Part shown: piece by piece, positions 7,839-17,585 of the stretch
Position numbering within the stretch: the stretch's first letter is position 1
How the letters are laid out: every line of letters starts with the position of its first letter
Assembly: GCA_018401695.1 (NCBI GenBank)
Contig: JAGYKD010000003.1
Location: 417,476-481,475 of the forward strand
Source: Flavobacteriales bacterium
GTDB taxonomy: Bacteria > Bacteroidota > Bacteroidia > CAIKAF01
Reading direction: 5' to 3'
Length of the DNA: 64,000 nucleotides
Position numbers and translations under genes: made by a program
The notes under the pieces: generated by a model
Database searches by the model: none
What the model saw: the letters and a program-made list of their open reading frames with translations, nothing else
Told to the model about the DNA's origin: nothing

Positions 7839-9521
7839 ATGCAGCAGCTCATAGAATGTGTACCCAATTTTTCGGAAGGTAGGAATCCGGCCGTGTTGGA
7901 TGCCTTAGCGGAGGAAATAAGGCGTGTTGAAGGCGTTCGCCTATTGGACGTGGATCCGGGAGAGGCCACCAACCGCACCGTATTCACCTTTGTAGGTGCT
8001 CCTGAACCCGTAGTAGAGGCGGCCTTTAGAGCCATTAAAAAGGCCATGGCACTCATAGACATGCGCAAGCACAGTGGTGCGCATCCAAGAATGGGGGCTA
8101 CCGACGTATGTCCTTTGATTCCGGTTCGAGGTATAAGTATGGAAGAGACCGTGGCTTGGGCCCATCGCTTAGCCAAACGTGTTGGTGAAGAGCTCGGGTT
8201 GCCGGTGTATTGCTATGAACAAGCCGCTCAGGTGCCGGAGCGAAGCAATTTGGCAACGGTAAGAGCCGGTGAATACGAAGGTTTGGAAAAAAAGCTTAAA
8301 CAGTCCCAATGGGCTCCTGATTATGGACCCGCTGCGTTTCATGCCGGTGCCGGCGCTACAGCTATAGGCGCTCGAAATTTCTTGGTGGCCTATAATGTAA
8401 ATTTAAATACCACCTCGGTGCGCCGCGCCAATTCGGTAGCTTTTGATGTGCGCGAAAAGGGCCGAGTGAAGCGGGAAGGAAATCCCATTACCGGGCAGAC
8501 TGTTTTGGATGCTGAGGGGAACCAAGTTTGGGAGCCCGGAATGCTCAAAAGTGTTAAGGCCATTGGTTGGTATATTGAAGAGTATGGCCTGGCTCAAATT
8601 TCGATGAACCTAACCGACATTAGCACTACCAAAGTACATGAAGCCTTTGATGCGGTTTGTGCTTCTGCGGAGCGTCGTGGGCTTCGGGTTACGGGTTCTG
8701 AGTTGGTGGGCTTGATTCCCAAGCAAGCCCTACTTGATGCCGGTCTACACTATCTAAAAAAGCAAGGGCGATCTACAGGTTTACCGGAACGAGAAATCAT
8801 TCGGATTGCTGTAAAAAGCTTGGGGTTGGACGAATTAAAACCTTTTGATCCGGACAAGAAAGTAATTGAATATTTACTTGAAGATCCTAATCAAAAACGA
8901 CTGATAAGCAAGACGGTAGAGTCTTTTGCATTTGAGACAGCCTCGGAGTCTCCGGCACCGGGTGGGGGTTCAGTTGCTGCCTTGGCCGGGGCTTTGGGAG
9001 CTTCCTTGGGTACTATGGTAGCTAACTTAAGCGCGCACAAAAGAGGGTGGGACGATAGAATTGAATTTTTTAGTGGCTGGGCGGAGCGTGGACAGGCGCT
9101 AAGTGAAAAGCTACTTGGCTTGGTGGACGAAGACACGCGTGCCTTTGAGGCTATAATGGATGCCTTTTCTATGCCAAAGCAAAGCGAATGGGAGACCAAA
9201 ACGCGCAAACAGGCTATTGAAGCAGCTACGGTTCAGGCCATGCGCATTCCCATGGAAGTAATGCAAAGTTGTTTGGAAGGCTTAGAGTCGGCTGAGGCCA
9301 TGATAGAGGAGGGGATGGCTTCCAGTTTGTCCGATGCAGTCGTAGGGGTATGGATGCTACGGGCGGGGCTTCAAGGGGCCTATTTAAACGTGAAAATCAA
9401 CGGCAAGGGCATGGAGTCTAATGCAGAAGCACAAACTCTGTTGGAGGAGTGCAAAGCTTTGGAAGCAACTATGGAAATAAAAGCCCGGGAACTTTTGGAA
9501 AGGGTAGGCAAAAAGCTTTGA
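7839..9521 (+). CDS. ftcD: bifunctional glutamate formiminotransferase / formiminotetrahydrofolate cyclodeaminase
   Basis: 560 residues from ATG 7839 (MQQLIECVPNFSEGRN); the first 67 codons of the track ORF are repeat DNA. Residues about 1-325 are the formiminotransferase (CVPNFSEGR, HPRMGATDVCPLIP, AGATAIGARNFLVAYNVNL), and about 350-555 the helical cyclodeaminase (SPAPGGGSVAALAGALGASL, LVDEDTRAFEAIM). The fusion matches animal FTCD (541 residues) and many Bacteroidota. It transfers the formimino group from formiminoglutamate to tetrahydrofolate and then releases ammonia to give methenyl-THF, the last step of one histidine degradation route. No other hut genes are in the window. A consensus promoter lies immediately upstream. 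Confidence 0.93.
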   Translation: MQQLIECVPNFSEGRNPAVLDALAEEIRRVEGVRLLDVDPGEATNRTVFTFVGAPEPVVEAAFRAIKKAMALIDMRKHSGAHPRMGATDVCPLIPVRGISMEETVAWAHRLAKRVGEELGLPVYCYEQAAQVPERSNLATVRAGEYEGLEKKLKQSQWAPDYGPAAFHAGAGATAIGARNFLVAYNVNLNTTSVRRANSVAFDVREKGRVKREGNPITGQTVLDAEGNQVWEPGMLKSVKAIGWYIEEYGLAQISMNLTDISTTKVHEAFDAVCASAERRGLRVTGSELVGLIPKQALLDAGLHYLKKQGRSTGLPEREIIRIAVKSLGLDELKPFDPDKKVIEYLLEDPNQKRLISKTVESFAFETASESPAPGGGSVAALAGALGASLGTMVANLSAHKRGWDDRIEFFSGWAERGQALSEKLLGLVDEDTRAFEAIMDAFSMPKQSEWETKTRKQAIEAATVQAMRIPMEVMQSCLEGLESAEAMIEEGMASSLSDAVVGVWMLRAGLQGAYLNVKINGKGMESNAEAQTLLEECKALEATMEIKARELLERVGKKL

Positions 9522-9571
9522 GGCCGTTGCGACCTTTTGTAATTTGCCCAAGGCTTTTAGCTGTGGGTTAA

Positions 9572-11812
9572 ATGAAATGCATTTGGCGTTTTTTTCCGGT
9601 TCAACTGTTGCTGATTCACTTTCGGCAAAATGCCCTATTGATCTTTTTTTGGTTGGTGCTATGGGGCATTGTTTCCGGTAGTTTTGGGGACTCATATGGA
9701 CTGTTTTACTTATTCTTGTTTCCGGAGTACTTAAACGAAGTTAGCGGATGGTCTTACGGTATTTTGGGTTTTTCCTTTGGAGGCTTTATCATGTCTTTTC
9801 AGATATCAAGCTATATAATTCATGCCCGTCGATTTCCTTTTTTGGCCACTTTAGGACGTCCCTTTCTTAAGTATTGCATCAATAATGCCCTAATTCCCCT
9901 AGGCTTTACTCTATATTATTTGGTCAAGACTTCCCACTTTTTGAGGGAGAATGAGGCCCAGGATTGGGTAGATATTATATGGTGGCTCATGGCTTTTTTA
10001 GCGGGAACAGCCCTATTTATAGGCATTACTTTAGGCTATTTTTTCACCTTTAATAAGGATTTGGCCCGGTTGTTTGGGGTCGATGCCGAAAGTCGTAAAT
10101 CAAGACATGCCATACGGCCTGTTAGAATACAACTCGATCCGGTATTGCGCAGAGCAAAACCACTTTCTTTTGGAACATGGAGGGTACAAAGCTATTTAAG
10201 AAGTCCTTTTAGAATTGCTTTAGCCAGACCTGCCGACCACTACCAACAAGAAATGCTTTGGCAGGTGTTCCGCCAGAACCATATAAATGGGGCCGTGTTT
10301 GAGGTAATTGTTTTTGTGTCCTTGTTGGTTTTGGGTTGGTTTAGAGAAATACCGGTGTTTCAAATACCGGCAGGTGCTTGTTTTTTGCTCTTGTTCACCA
10401 TGTTGCTTATGCTGGCCAGCTCGGTGCATTTTCTTCTGAAACACTGGTCAACCTTGTTTTTTATTCTGGTCTTTGTGGGCTTACATTTCTTAAGTAAGAA
10501 CAATGCGCTCACCATAGATTCTTTGGCTTATGGGTTAAATTATACAGCGCCTGTTCGATACCATCCCGACTCCATACAAGCCAAATTAATGCGCGAAAAA
10601 CCCTTCCGGAAGGATTTGGCCAATCAAAGGGTGATTTTGGACAATTGGAGGGGTAAAATTCGAAAATCTTACCGGGCTTGGCAAAAGCCCAAAGCGGTAT
10701 TTGTGCAGTGCAGCGGTGGCGGAATGAAAGCGGCTTACTGGAGCTTTTTATGTCTTCAGGCGGCAGACAGTTTGACCGGGGGGAAATTTATGGACCATAC
10801 CGTGTTGCTTACAGGTTCTTCGGGCGGCATGATTGGTTCTTCTTTTTACCGCGAATTGTACTTGAGGCATGGACAAGGCATGGAGGACAGCCTGACTAAT
10901 CCCAAATACTTGGATTGGCTGGGCAGTGATTTACTCAACCCTGTAGCTACCACCATTGCACTAAACGATCTGTTGTTGCGGCTCCAATATTTTGAATGGG
11001 AAGGCAATATCTATCCAAAAGATAGAGGCTATGCTTTTGAGCAAAGTTTAAGCAAAAATTTAAAAGGGTATTTGGATAAACGACTTATAGATTATGCGGC
11101 TCTAGAGGCCTCCGGTGTCATTCCTCAACTGATTTTTTCGCCCACCATATTAAACGATGGCCGGAGATTAATCATTGGCACCCAACCTTTGTCGTTTTTT
11201 TCATTGCCCATTCGGCAAGGGGCCGACCCCTACCGTCCGGCATTGGACAATGTAGAGTTTAGAAGCTTGTTTCGGGAACAAGGGGCTGACAGTTTGTTCT
11301 TTATGTCGGCTTTGCGCATGAATGCAAGTTTTCCCTACATTCTGCCTTCGGTGAGTTTGCCTTCTCGACCCCGTATGGAAATCAGCGATGCAGGATTGCG
11401 CGACAATTACGGAGGGCAAACCTGTTTGGCATACCTATTTCAGTTGAGGCAATGGTTTGCCAAAAACACCAGCGGAGTAATTCTGCTCCGTATTCACGAC
11501 AGCCGAAGCAATGCCTACGATGCCGACTTTAATCCGGGGCTATTTGACCACCTTTTTTCTCCGGTAGGTGGGGTAGTAAATAATGTTACTTCGGTGCACC
11601 TGCAAGAACAAGAACAAATGATTATGCAGGCCAAAGCATGGTACAAAGGAAGTCTGGATGTGGTCGATTTTAGGCTTGCCGATGTGCTGCCCGACAAAAT
11701 TTCCATGAGTCTCCATTTGACCGAAAGGGAAAAACGCACCATGGAAGAAGCCTTAAAGCACCCAAAAGTTAGAGAAAATTTGAGCCGACTCAGAAATCTC
11801 CTAGGCAATTAA
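9572..11812 (+). CDS. membrane protein with patatin-like phospholipase domain
   Basis: 746 residues. The first ~310 carry several hydrophobic helices (LIFFWLVLWGIVSGSFGDS, then segments near 75-160 and 235-310). The patatin domain follows from about 370: oxyanion loop CSGGGMKAAYW, nucleophile motif GSSGG (the GxSxG serine) in LLTGSSGGMIGSSFYREL, and the Asp of the Ser-Asp dyad in DAGLRDNYGG. It should hydrolyse acyl esters of lipids at the membrane. Fusion of a long multi-helix N-terminus to patatin is seen in some Bacteroidota proteins but has no defined role that I know of. Its 3' end overlaps the convergent E1 gene by 4 bp. The start ATG 9572 is 50 bp after ftcD, so co-transcription with ftcD is possible. 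Confidence 0.78.
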   Translation: MKCIWRFFPVQLLLIHFRQNALLIFFWLVLWGIVSGSFGDSYGLFYLFLFPEYLNEVSGWSYGILGFSFGGFIMSFQISSYIIHARRFPFLATLGRPFLKYCINNALIPLGFTLYYLVKTSHFLRENEAQDWVDIIWWLMAFLAGTALFIGITLGYFFTFNKDLARLFGVDAESRKSRHAIRPVRIQLDPVLRRAKPLSFGTWRVQSYLRSPFRIALARPADHYQQEMLWQVFRQNHINGAVFEVIVFVSLLVLGWFREIPVFQIPAGACFLLLFTMLLMLASSVHFLLKHWSTLFFILVFVGLHFLSKNNALTIDSLAYGLNYTAPVRYHPDSIQAKLMREKPFRKDLANQRVILDNWRGKIRKSYRAWQKPKAVFVQCSGGGMKAAYWSFLCLQAADSLTGGKFMDHTVLLTGSSGGMIGSSFYRELYLRHGQGMEDSLTNPKYLDWLGSDLLNPVATTIALNDLLLRLQYFEWEGNIYPKDRGYAFEQSLSKNLKGYLDKRLIDYAALEASGVIPQLIFSPTILNDGRRLIIGTQPLSFFSLPIRQGADPYRPALDNVEFRSLFREQGADSLFFMSALRMNASFPYILPSVSLPSRPRMEISDAGLRDNYGGQTCLAYLFQLRQWFAKNTSGVILLRIHDSRSNAYDADFNPGLFDHLFSPVGGVVNNVTSVHLQEQEQMIMQAKAWYKGSLDVVDFRLADVLPDKISMSLHLTEREKRTMEEALKHPKVRENLSRLRNLLGN

Positions 11813-13788
11813 AAGTCCAGCAAGGATTGAATGCTTTGCTTAAGCCGAATTTTAGGAAGGAAATTTTGCTCCAATGCACCGGCAAAAGGTACAGGGGTAT
11901 CCAAAGAAGCCAATCGCTTCACCGGGGCATCAAGCCATGCAAAAGCCTTTTCGGAAATGAGTGCCGCAATTTCTGCCCCAAAGCCGCCCGTTAAGGTGTC
12001 CTCATAAAGTACCAAAGCACGGGTACACTTCCTCACAGCTTCCAATATAGCCGTTTCGTCTAAGGGTATCAGAGTGCGTAAATCAATGATCTCTATCGTG
12101 TTTTCCGGAAAATCCTCGGCGGCATCCAAGGCCCAATGCACGCCCATGCCATAGGTAATAATGGCCAATTTATCTCCCTTTAAACGCGAAATGGCCTTGC
12201 CGGGCTCTACATTATAATAGCCCTCTGCTACTTCGGAGGAAACCGAACGATAAAGCGCTTTGTGTTCAAAAAACATAACAGGGTTTGGATCCTCAAAGGC
12301 TGTGAGTAGGAGCCCTTTGGCATCTTCCGGAAAGGCCGGATAATAAACCTTTAAGCCCGGTGTGTGGCAAAACCAGCTTTCGTTGGATTGGCTATGGAAT
12401 GGTCCGGCTCCCACTCCTGCGCCCGTAGGCATGCGCACTACCACATCGGCGTTCTGTCCCCAGCGGTAATGAATTTTGGCTAAATTATTCACCACTTGAT
12501 TAAAGCCCGAAGTCACAAAGTCGGCAAACTGCATCTCCACCATAGCTTTCATGCCTTGGATGGAAAGGCCCAGCGCGGTACCAAAAATAGCCGATTCGCA
12601 CAGGGGTGTATTGCGAATGCGTGCTTCTCCAAACTGTTCCAAAAAACCCTCCGTGGCCTTAAAAACACCCCCGTAAGTGGCAATGTCTTGGCCCATAAAC
12701 ACCAAGTTGGGGTGTGCCTTTAATGCTTCTTCCAAACCTTCTTTTATGGCATCTACAAATCGAAGCTCCCTGCTGCGGGCAGCTTCGGGACTTTTGCGGC
12801 TAAAATAAAAGGGAGCATACACCTCCGAAAGTTCGCTTTGGGTATTGGCAAGCACCTCGGGCTCATCAAATACTTTTTTAACTCCTGTATTTATCTCTTG
12901 TTTTAGCGCTTTTTCGATTTGGTCTAAGGCCTCAGGATCCGCAAGATTCTCTTGCAATAACCAATTTCTGTAGTTGTCTACCGGATCTTTCTCTTTCCAT
13001 GCGTCAAAAAGCGCTTGGGGTACATATTTGGTGCCCGAAGCTTCCTCGTGACCACGCATGCGAAAGGTGATGCATTCAAGCAAAACAGGCCTTGGGTTTT
13101 CTTTTAAAGAAGCGGACAACTCCAAAACGGTATGGTATACTTCAAGCAAATTGTTGCCGTCAATAACCCTAGACTCCATTCCATAGCCTATAGCTCTGTC
13201 CGCCAATTTTTCACATCGGTATTGCTCATTGCTGGGAGTAGATAGCCCGTATCCATTGGATTCGATGCAAAAAATCACGGGCAAATCCCAAACGGAAGCC
13301 ACATTTAGTGCTTCATGAAAATCTCCTTCCGAAGTTCCTCCGTCGCCCGTAATTACAAAACAAACTTGCTTCTCTTTTTTGAGCTTATGGGCCAGGCCAA
13401 TGCCATCGGCAATGGCCAATTGAGGCCCCAAGTGAGAAATCATGCCTACCAAACGGTAGTCTTGTGTGCCAAAGTGAAACGATCGTTCACGGCCTTTACT
13501 AAAGCCGTTTAATTTGCCCTGCCATTGGCTAAATAAGCGCTCAAAGGATACCCCGCGCGCAGTAAACATCCCCAAATTCCGATGCATCGGCAATAGATAA
13601 GCTTCTTGGTCTAAAGCCATGGCCGCACCCACAGAAATCGCCTCTTGCCCAATGCCCGAAAACCACTTCGAAATACGGCCTTGCCGAAGCAATACCAACA
13701 TCTTTTCTTCAATCATCCGAGGGCGGACAAGCGCTTCATACAATTCCAATAACTCTGCCTTGCTTAAGCCACCGCGTTCAAATTTCAT
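11809..13788 (-). CDS. 2-oxoisovalerate (branched-chain 2-oxoacid) dehydrogenase E1, alpha-beta fusion
   Basis: 659 residues from ATG 13788 (MKFERGGLSK); the track ORF adds 37 unlikely codons. Residues about 1-320 are E1-alpha, with the thiamine-diphosphate motif GDGGTSEGDFHEAL (148-) through NGYGLST (about 178-184). Residues about 330-659 are E1-beta (VFMGQDIATYGGVFKATEGF, GLSIQGMKAMVEMQFADF, GAGPFHSQS). It is the decarboxylating component that feeds acyl groups to the lipoyl E2, for branched-chain amino acid breakdown and iso-fatty-acid primers. A single-chain E1 is a common Bacteroidota arrangement. Pyruvate dehydrogenase of the same fused form cannot be fully excluded. No E2 or E3 gene is adjacent. 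Confidence 0.85.
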   Translation of the reverse strand: MKFERGGLSKAELLELYEALVRPRMIEEKMLVLLRQGRISKWFSGIGQEAISVGAAMALDQEAYLLPMHRNLGMFTARGVSFERLFSQWQGKLNGFSKGRERSFHFGTQDYRLVGMISHLGPQLAIADGIGLAHKLKKEKQVCFVITGDGGTSEGDFHEALNVASVWDLPVIFCIESNGYGLSTPSNEQYRCEKLADRAIGYGMESRVIDGNNLLEVYHTVLELSASLKENPRPVLLECITFRMRGHEEASGTKYVPQALFDAWKEKDPVDNYRNWLLQENLADPEALDQIEKALKQEINTGVKKVFDEPEVLANTQSELSEVYAPFYFSRKSPEAARSRELRFVDAIKEGLEEALKAHPNLVFMGQDIATYGGVFKATEGFLEQFGEARIRNTPLCESAIFGTALGLSIQGMKAMVEMQFADFVTSGFNQVVNNLAKIHYRWGQNADVVVRMPTGAGVGAGPFHSQSNESWFCHTPGLKVYYPAFPEDAKGLLLTAFEDPNPVMFFEHKALYRSVSSEVAEGYYNVEPGKAISRLKGDKLAIITYGMGVHWALDAAEDFPENTIEIIDLRTLIPLDETAILEAVRKCTRALVLYEDTLTGGFGAEIAALISEKAFAWLDAPVKRLASLDTPVPFAGALEQNFLPKIRLKQSIQSLLDF

Positions 13789-14025
13789 GGACCTAATTTT
13801 GTGGCTAAAGTACGCAAAGCCCTTTTCAAAATTAGACCAAAGCATTGCTCCGGTAGGCAAGTAGAGTCCCATATGGGGAAGAGTGTAGGCCCAAAACATC
13901 TTCCCATGGCCTCCAGTATCCGCCTTTTTTGCCTTTGAACTATTGAATGTCAGTCTTTTTTAACTCCTATTTGGTCTCCCTTCAAAAAATCCATTAAATT
14001 TGCATCGAAGCTTAACCCAAGTCTT

Positions 14026-14544
14026 ATGCGATTGAAGCGTTTTACCCCCCTCGGTCTGTTGTTGTTGTTTGCAGCCGGCATTTCTATGCAGAGCTGCACC
14101 CGTGAGGGTTGCACCGACTTCCGTTCCGATAATTTCGATCCGTATGCCGATAAAGACGACGGATCCTGTGCACCTATAGAAACTACCCGCAAATTCTTTG
14201 GAACCTTCATGAACACAGAGCGTTGCGATTCAAACACAGCATTTGTCTCCTACATTGCCTTTGGTTCCGGTGAGAAATTTGAATACAGCTTAACCGTCGA
14301 CCACTATTTGGGCAACGAGGATGCGCTCGATTTGGGAAGAAAAATACTCAACGCAGAGGTACAGCGCAACGAGGTCGAAATCCTGCCCCAACAAATGGAT
14401 ACCCTCACCACCATCTGGTACATGGGCAAAGGCGTACTTCGTAACCGCGATTTGATTTTGGATTACCAAATCGTAGATTCCTCCATCACCGACTCCACCA
14501 TGATGATTATCAAATCTTGCCAAATCCTGGGAACCAAGATTTGA
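14026..14544 (+). CDS. lipoprotein, function unknown
   Basis: 172 residues. Signal peptide with lipobox (GISMQSC, Cys near 24) predicts a lipoprotein. Just after it comes DNFDPYADKDDGSC, the calcium-binding-like 'DDGSC' word that recurs in Bacteroidota surface proteins. The rest looks beta-rich (FVSYIAFGSGEKFEYSLTVD) with no family I recognise. It stands alone and is followed directly by a strong intrinsic terminator. A near-consensus -7 box (TAAATTTG) lies about 27 nt upstream of the ATG. Confidence 0.65.
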   Translation: MRLKRFTPLGLLLLFAAGISMQSCTREGCTDFRSDNFDPYADKDDGSCAPIETTRKFFGTFMNTERCDSNTAFVSYIAFGSGEKFEYSLTVDHYLGNEDALDLGRKILNAEVQRNEVEILPQQMDTLTTIWYMGKGVLRNRDLILDYQIVDSSITDSTMMIIKSCQILGTKI

Positions 14545-14563
14545 TTATAAAGCAATAATCCAT

Positions 14564-14600
14564 AAAAAAACCCGGCCTTTGGTCGGGTTTTTTGTTTTTT
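14564..14600 (+). terminator. intrinsic terminator
   Basis: AACCCGGCC-TTT-GGTCGGGTT hairpin, with a T run (TTTTTTGTTTTTT) and a leading A run, 20 bp after the lipoprotein stop. The following element E2 starts right at the end of its T tract. Confidence 0.85.
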
Positions 14601-14752
14601 GGGGCGCCTTTTCCTGCCTTCCCTCCTACGCTTCGGCCAAAGAACACTCAGGGCTAAGCAGTACGGGGGCTGCAGCCTCCGCCTGCCAAGCCCTGTGTGC
14701 CCTTTGGCCTGCAGGGTATCCGTTCAGTCAGGGGCGCTTAAGCTCCGATAAT
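14601..14752 (+). repeat. structured GC-rich element E2
   Basis: Begins TTTTTTGGGGCGCC after the terminator. Arms: GGCCAAAG (14635-14642) with CTTTGGCC (14702-14709), and CAGGGCT (14649-14655) with AGCCCTG (14689-14695). It sits in the sense direction downstream of the lipoprotein gene, between two convergent genes. Confidence 0.6.
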
Positions 14753-14778
14753 AAGCCTTTGTCAATTCCTAAGCTTGC

Positions 14779-15993
14779 CTAAAAAAACCGAATGCCACCG
14801 GTAATTCCCGGCCACCATGCCCACACCCAATCGTTTACGCTGCCATAGGCAGTTCTAAACGTTGGAGCTAAAACAGTGCCTTTTCCATCTCCCGAACCTA
14901 AATTGTAGCGGTCCGAAACCAAAAAATTAAACGATGGACCTACAAACAAAGCAAACCGCTTCCCAAAACTTAAACCTGCTTTAAGTTTTAATTGGTGCAC
15001 CAAAGTTTGATTTCCTCTACCCGAGGACCATACTTCATTTATGTTTAACCAGCTAATCACTTGCTCCACATCGGTGTAGAACCGCTTACTATGTTCCGAA
15101 TGCCAGCCAAAACCCCATCCTAGGCCCCAATAGGGATCTGCCTGGAATGGATTGCTTCCCACCTGCACCACCGAATAGCCTTTCCGACCTCCGCTTTTCC
15201 AAAGCAATGCCGCCGGAAATAGCTCTCCAGACTCCAATTCAACATGATTGTAGCCTCCTTTTACAATATTAATAAGTCCTAAAGTGGTATTGCTCGCCGT
15301 TCCGGAATAGTTAAAAACACCAATTTGGGTTTCGGCACCCAGCATGCCCCAGTTAATCAATCCCATTTGCCAGCCAAAAGAACGGCCTGCCACGTTTGCT
15401 CCGGTGCTCCACTGTATTCCCCGATGCTCCCCTGATACAAAATTGCCAATTAAGGACACTTGCACTCCATAGCCTTTTCCATATACTGTATTGGCTCCCA
15501 GCGCCCATTGCATACCGTAAAAGGCCCCGCCGTAGTGATTCCAAATATGGCTCAATTGGGCTCCTCTAAAGCTTTCGCCTCGCCCATAATTTAAAATCCA
15601 TGAAAATTGAAAGCCATCCATGCTGCCCAAATGCTTGCTCCAAGCGCCGGAAAACTGAACTCCTCGATTAAACCCACGGGTATGGTTGGCCAATAAACCA
15701 AACTGCATACCCTGTTGTCCTCCGGCATTAATGCTGTTCCAAAAACCCAACTGAAGGCCTTGAACCGCTGCCGCATGCGTTTGTACAAACCCTAATTCAA
15801 AGCCTTGAATTCCTTGATGCTTCCCATAAATCAAGTTTAAAGAAACATGATGTGGCCCCTTGGGCGTTCGTGGTGCCTGCAAAGGGTGAATAAATGCAAT
15901 AGAAGGTTTGAATCCTTTGCTCTCCTGAGCTTTCGCTACAGGGAAGTGGGCCAGTATGAATAAGGATACAAGAAAAAGCTCAGGAAATTTCAA
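14779..15993 (-). CDS. surface-repeat outer-membrane protein (LA_2272-like)
   Basis: 404 residues with a signal peptide ending near VAKAQ. The first two thirds repeat a roughly 20-residue word of the form GxQxGxxN or GVQFS (GIQGFELGFVQ, GLQLGFWNSIN, GMQFGLLANHT, GVQFSGAWSKH, GMQWALGAN, GIQWSTGAN), the pattern of the LA_2272 surface-repeat family. These are thought to form beta structures at the cell surface; no enzymatic role is known. The C-terminal part (GLSFGKRFALFVGPSFNF) looks like paired outer-membrane strands. The start is a TTG, as no in-frame ATG is available, so the N-terminus is less certain. Confidence 0.65.
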   Translation of the reverse strand: MKFPELFLVSLFILAHFPVAKAQESKGFKPSIAFIHPLQAPRTPKGPHHVSLNLIYGKHQGIQGFELGFVQTHAAAVQGLQLGFWNSINAGGQQGMQFGLLANHTRGFNRGVQFSGAWSKHLGSMDGFQFSWILNYGRGESFRGAQLSHIWNHYGGAFYGMQWALGANTVYGKGYGVQVSLIGNFVSGEHRGIQWSTGANVAGRSFGWQMGLINWGMLGAETQIGVFNYSGTASNTTLGLINIVKGGYNHVELESGELFPAALLWKSGGRKGYSVVQVGSNPFQADPYWGLGWGFGWHSEHSKRFYTDVEQVISWLNINEVWSSGRGNQTLVHQLKLKAGLSFGKRFALFVGPSFNFLVSDRYNLGSGDGKGTVLAPTFRTAYGSVNDWVWAWWPGITGGIRFF

Positions 15994-16131
15994 GGGTTTA
16001 TGGAAATTTTTGTTTGCAACACATACCTAGCTTGCCGGTGAAGGGCGTTTACGAATTTGGAATTTTTTCAATAGCTCAAGCAAGAAATAAGACCAGCATA
16101 AACTCCTCCAAAGGTTTTTTTACATTAATAA
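15994..16131. other. intergenic, nothing recognised
   Basis: Upstream region of the divergent genes at 15993 and 16699. Apart from repeat copy A (next entry) I see no RNA gene or clear promoter in 15994-16698. Confidence 0.4.
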
Positions 16132-16322
16132 GCTGTTGACGCGTTGTATTTTCTAGGTTTTGGAATGCCTATTAGGGCGTTGGTGCGAATTAAGGCGCGG
16201 ACAAATCAAAAGTCCGCAGTTTACTAATTGTAAATGAGAACCTTGAGATTTGAACGCAAGGCCAACCTACACATTCCCCTCAGGGCAGGATCGCCGCTAG
16301 AATAGCAAGGTGTCAACAGTCT
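16132..16322 (+). repeat. MITE-like repeat, copy A
   Basis: Starts CTGTTGACGCGTTG after AG and ends with the partly degraded inverted copy (GTGTCAACAGTC). The core carries CGAATTAAGGCGCG, AGTTTACTAATTGTAAATGA and CGCCGCTAGAATAGCAA, shared with copies B and C. It is longer (191 bp) than the other two because of extra sequence near both ends. Confidence 0.75.
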
Positions 16323-16698
16323 TGTTAAATATACATTGTATTTGCTCCTTTTGCGCCGGAATAGGTGTTAAAATATCTTGAACCTCTAAGGGTTTTTAGT
16401 TCCTTGCTTAGGCTTCTTGGAGCATTTCTAATGGACAAGGTTGGTAGCTCAAGGTAACCGCTGAGGGGCATGTATCCATGGCCACACTTTTTTGCTTAGT
16501 CCCCAGGCGAATGGACGCTGCTTTTGAAGGAAGGAAAAATCCAAAGTTTCCCATGAAAATAAGGCAGGAAATAGCCCAAAACAGCGTTTTATTTTTTCAG
16601 AAATGACATCTTAGGCATTGTTCTTGCAAAAGATAAAGTTAAGGAAACGCCTAAAGCTTATGGATATGAGGCGGGAAAGCTGTATTTTTAACCTTGAT

Positions 16699-17580
16699 AT
16701 GCAATTCAAAATTGTTTTGTTGGGCTTTTTTGCGGTCTTTATCTCAGACGCAATGGCCCAAAATCCGGTACGGGTTGGTGTTTATGGGGGTATAAACCTT
16801 ACCAACGTTTTGTCCACAGAGGCTCATTCGGTCCTGGAGCCAACGCCTGTTGGCCCCGAACGCGAAGGCAAGGAATATATCGAGTGGTTTAATTCAGAAC
16901 AAATGGGGTTTCAAGCCGGTCTAATGGGCTTGATCCCTATCACCGACCAGATTTCGGTTGTGCCTATGTTGCTGTATATGCAGCACCATTTTCGCTACGA
17001 TGTAAGCCAGCGCTTTATCGATACCTTAAATCCGGACCCTTTAGTCTATGACCAAAGGTTTCGCCACCAGCTTAGATATTTGCAAATTCCTGTCATGTTG
17101 CGTTGGGATATTTTGCCCAACCGTTTTAGTCCCTTTGTGCAAGCGGGTGCCTATGCCGGATTTTTAATAGATGGCCAAAAGAGTTTGGACGAACGACTTT
17201 TACCCGAAAGCCAATTGCCCCAAGACAATAACGAAGGCTTTGTACGCGCTCAATCCGGCCCGGGCGACGATGCGCTTCAATCCTTCGATGCCGGAATGCT
17301 GGGTGGACTTGGAGTCCGTTGGCGCGGAAATATTTTGGAAGTAGGCCTAATGGTGAATCTGCGCTGGGAACTTACGGCTCCGGTGTTGGATTCGCGAAGG
17401 TATGCCAACGCCGACGGTTGGGCTAGCTCCGCCATGGATGTATATGATGCGTTTTCTATGCAGCATCTGGAAGCAGGTTTGTATTTGCTGGTAACCCCGG
17501 GAGGTGGCGGACAAGCTGCCGGTAATTGGGCCAATTGCAGCTTTGGAAGCAATACAAAAAAACGCCGTAGAAGAAATTGA
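16699..17580 (+). CDS. outer-membrane beta-barrel (PorT-like) protein
   Basis: 293 residues from ATG 16699, where a good signal peptide begins (MQFKIVLLGFFAVFISDAMAQ); the track ORF adds 27 codons. Residues after the signal show the outer-membrane beta-barrel protein pattern (VGVYGGINLTNV, QAGLMGLIPI, LQIPVMLRWDI, PFVQAGAYAGFLI), with alternating strands and the common LRYLQIPVMLR block of PF13568-type barrels. The last ~25 residues (SFGSNTKKRRRRN) are basic and not barrel-like. The next gene starts 5 bp downstream, so the two are probably co-transcribed. Confidence 0.75.
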   Translation: MQFKIVLLGFFAVFISDAMAQNPVRVGVYGGINLTNVLSTEAHSVLEPTPVGPEREGKEYIEWFNSEQMGFQAGLMGLIPITDQISVVPMLLYMQHHFRYDVSQRFIDTLNPDPLVYDQRFRHQLRYLQIPVMLRWDILPNRFSPFVQAGAYAGFLIDGQKSLDERLLPESQLPQDNNEGFVRAQSGPGDDALQSFDAGMLGGLGVRWRGNILEVGLMVNLRWELTAPVLDSRRYANADGWASSAMDVYDAFSMQHLEAGLYLLVTPGGGGQAAGNWANCSFGSNTKKRRRRN

Positions 17581-17585
17581 AGTTT

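Noticed and set aside
7839-9521. ftcD as the start of a histidine utilisation operon
   Set aside because: No hutH, hutU or hutI is adjacent; the next gene is a patatin.
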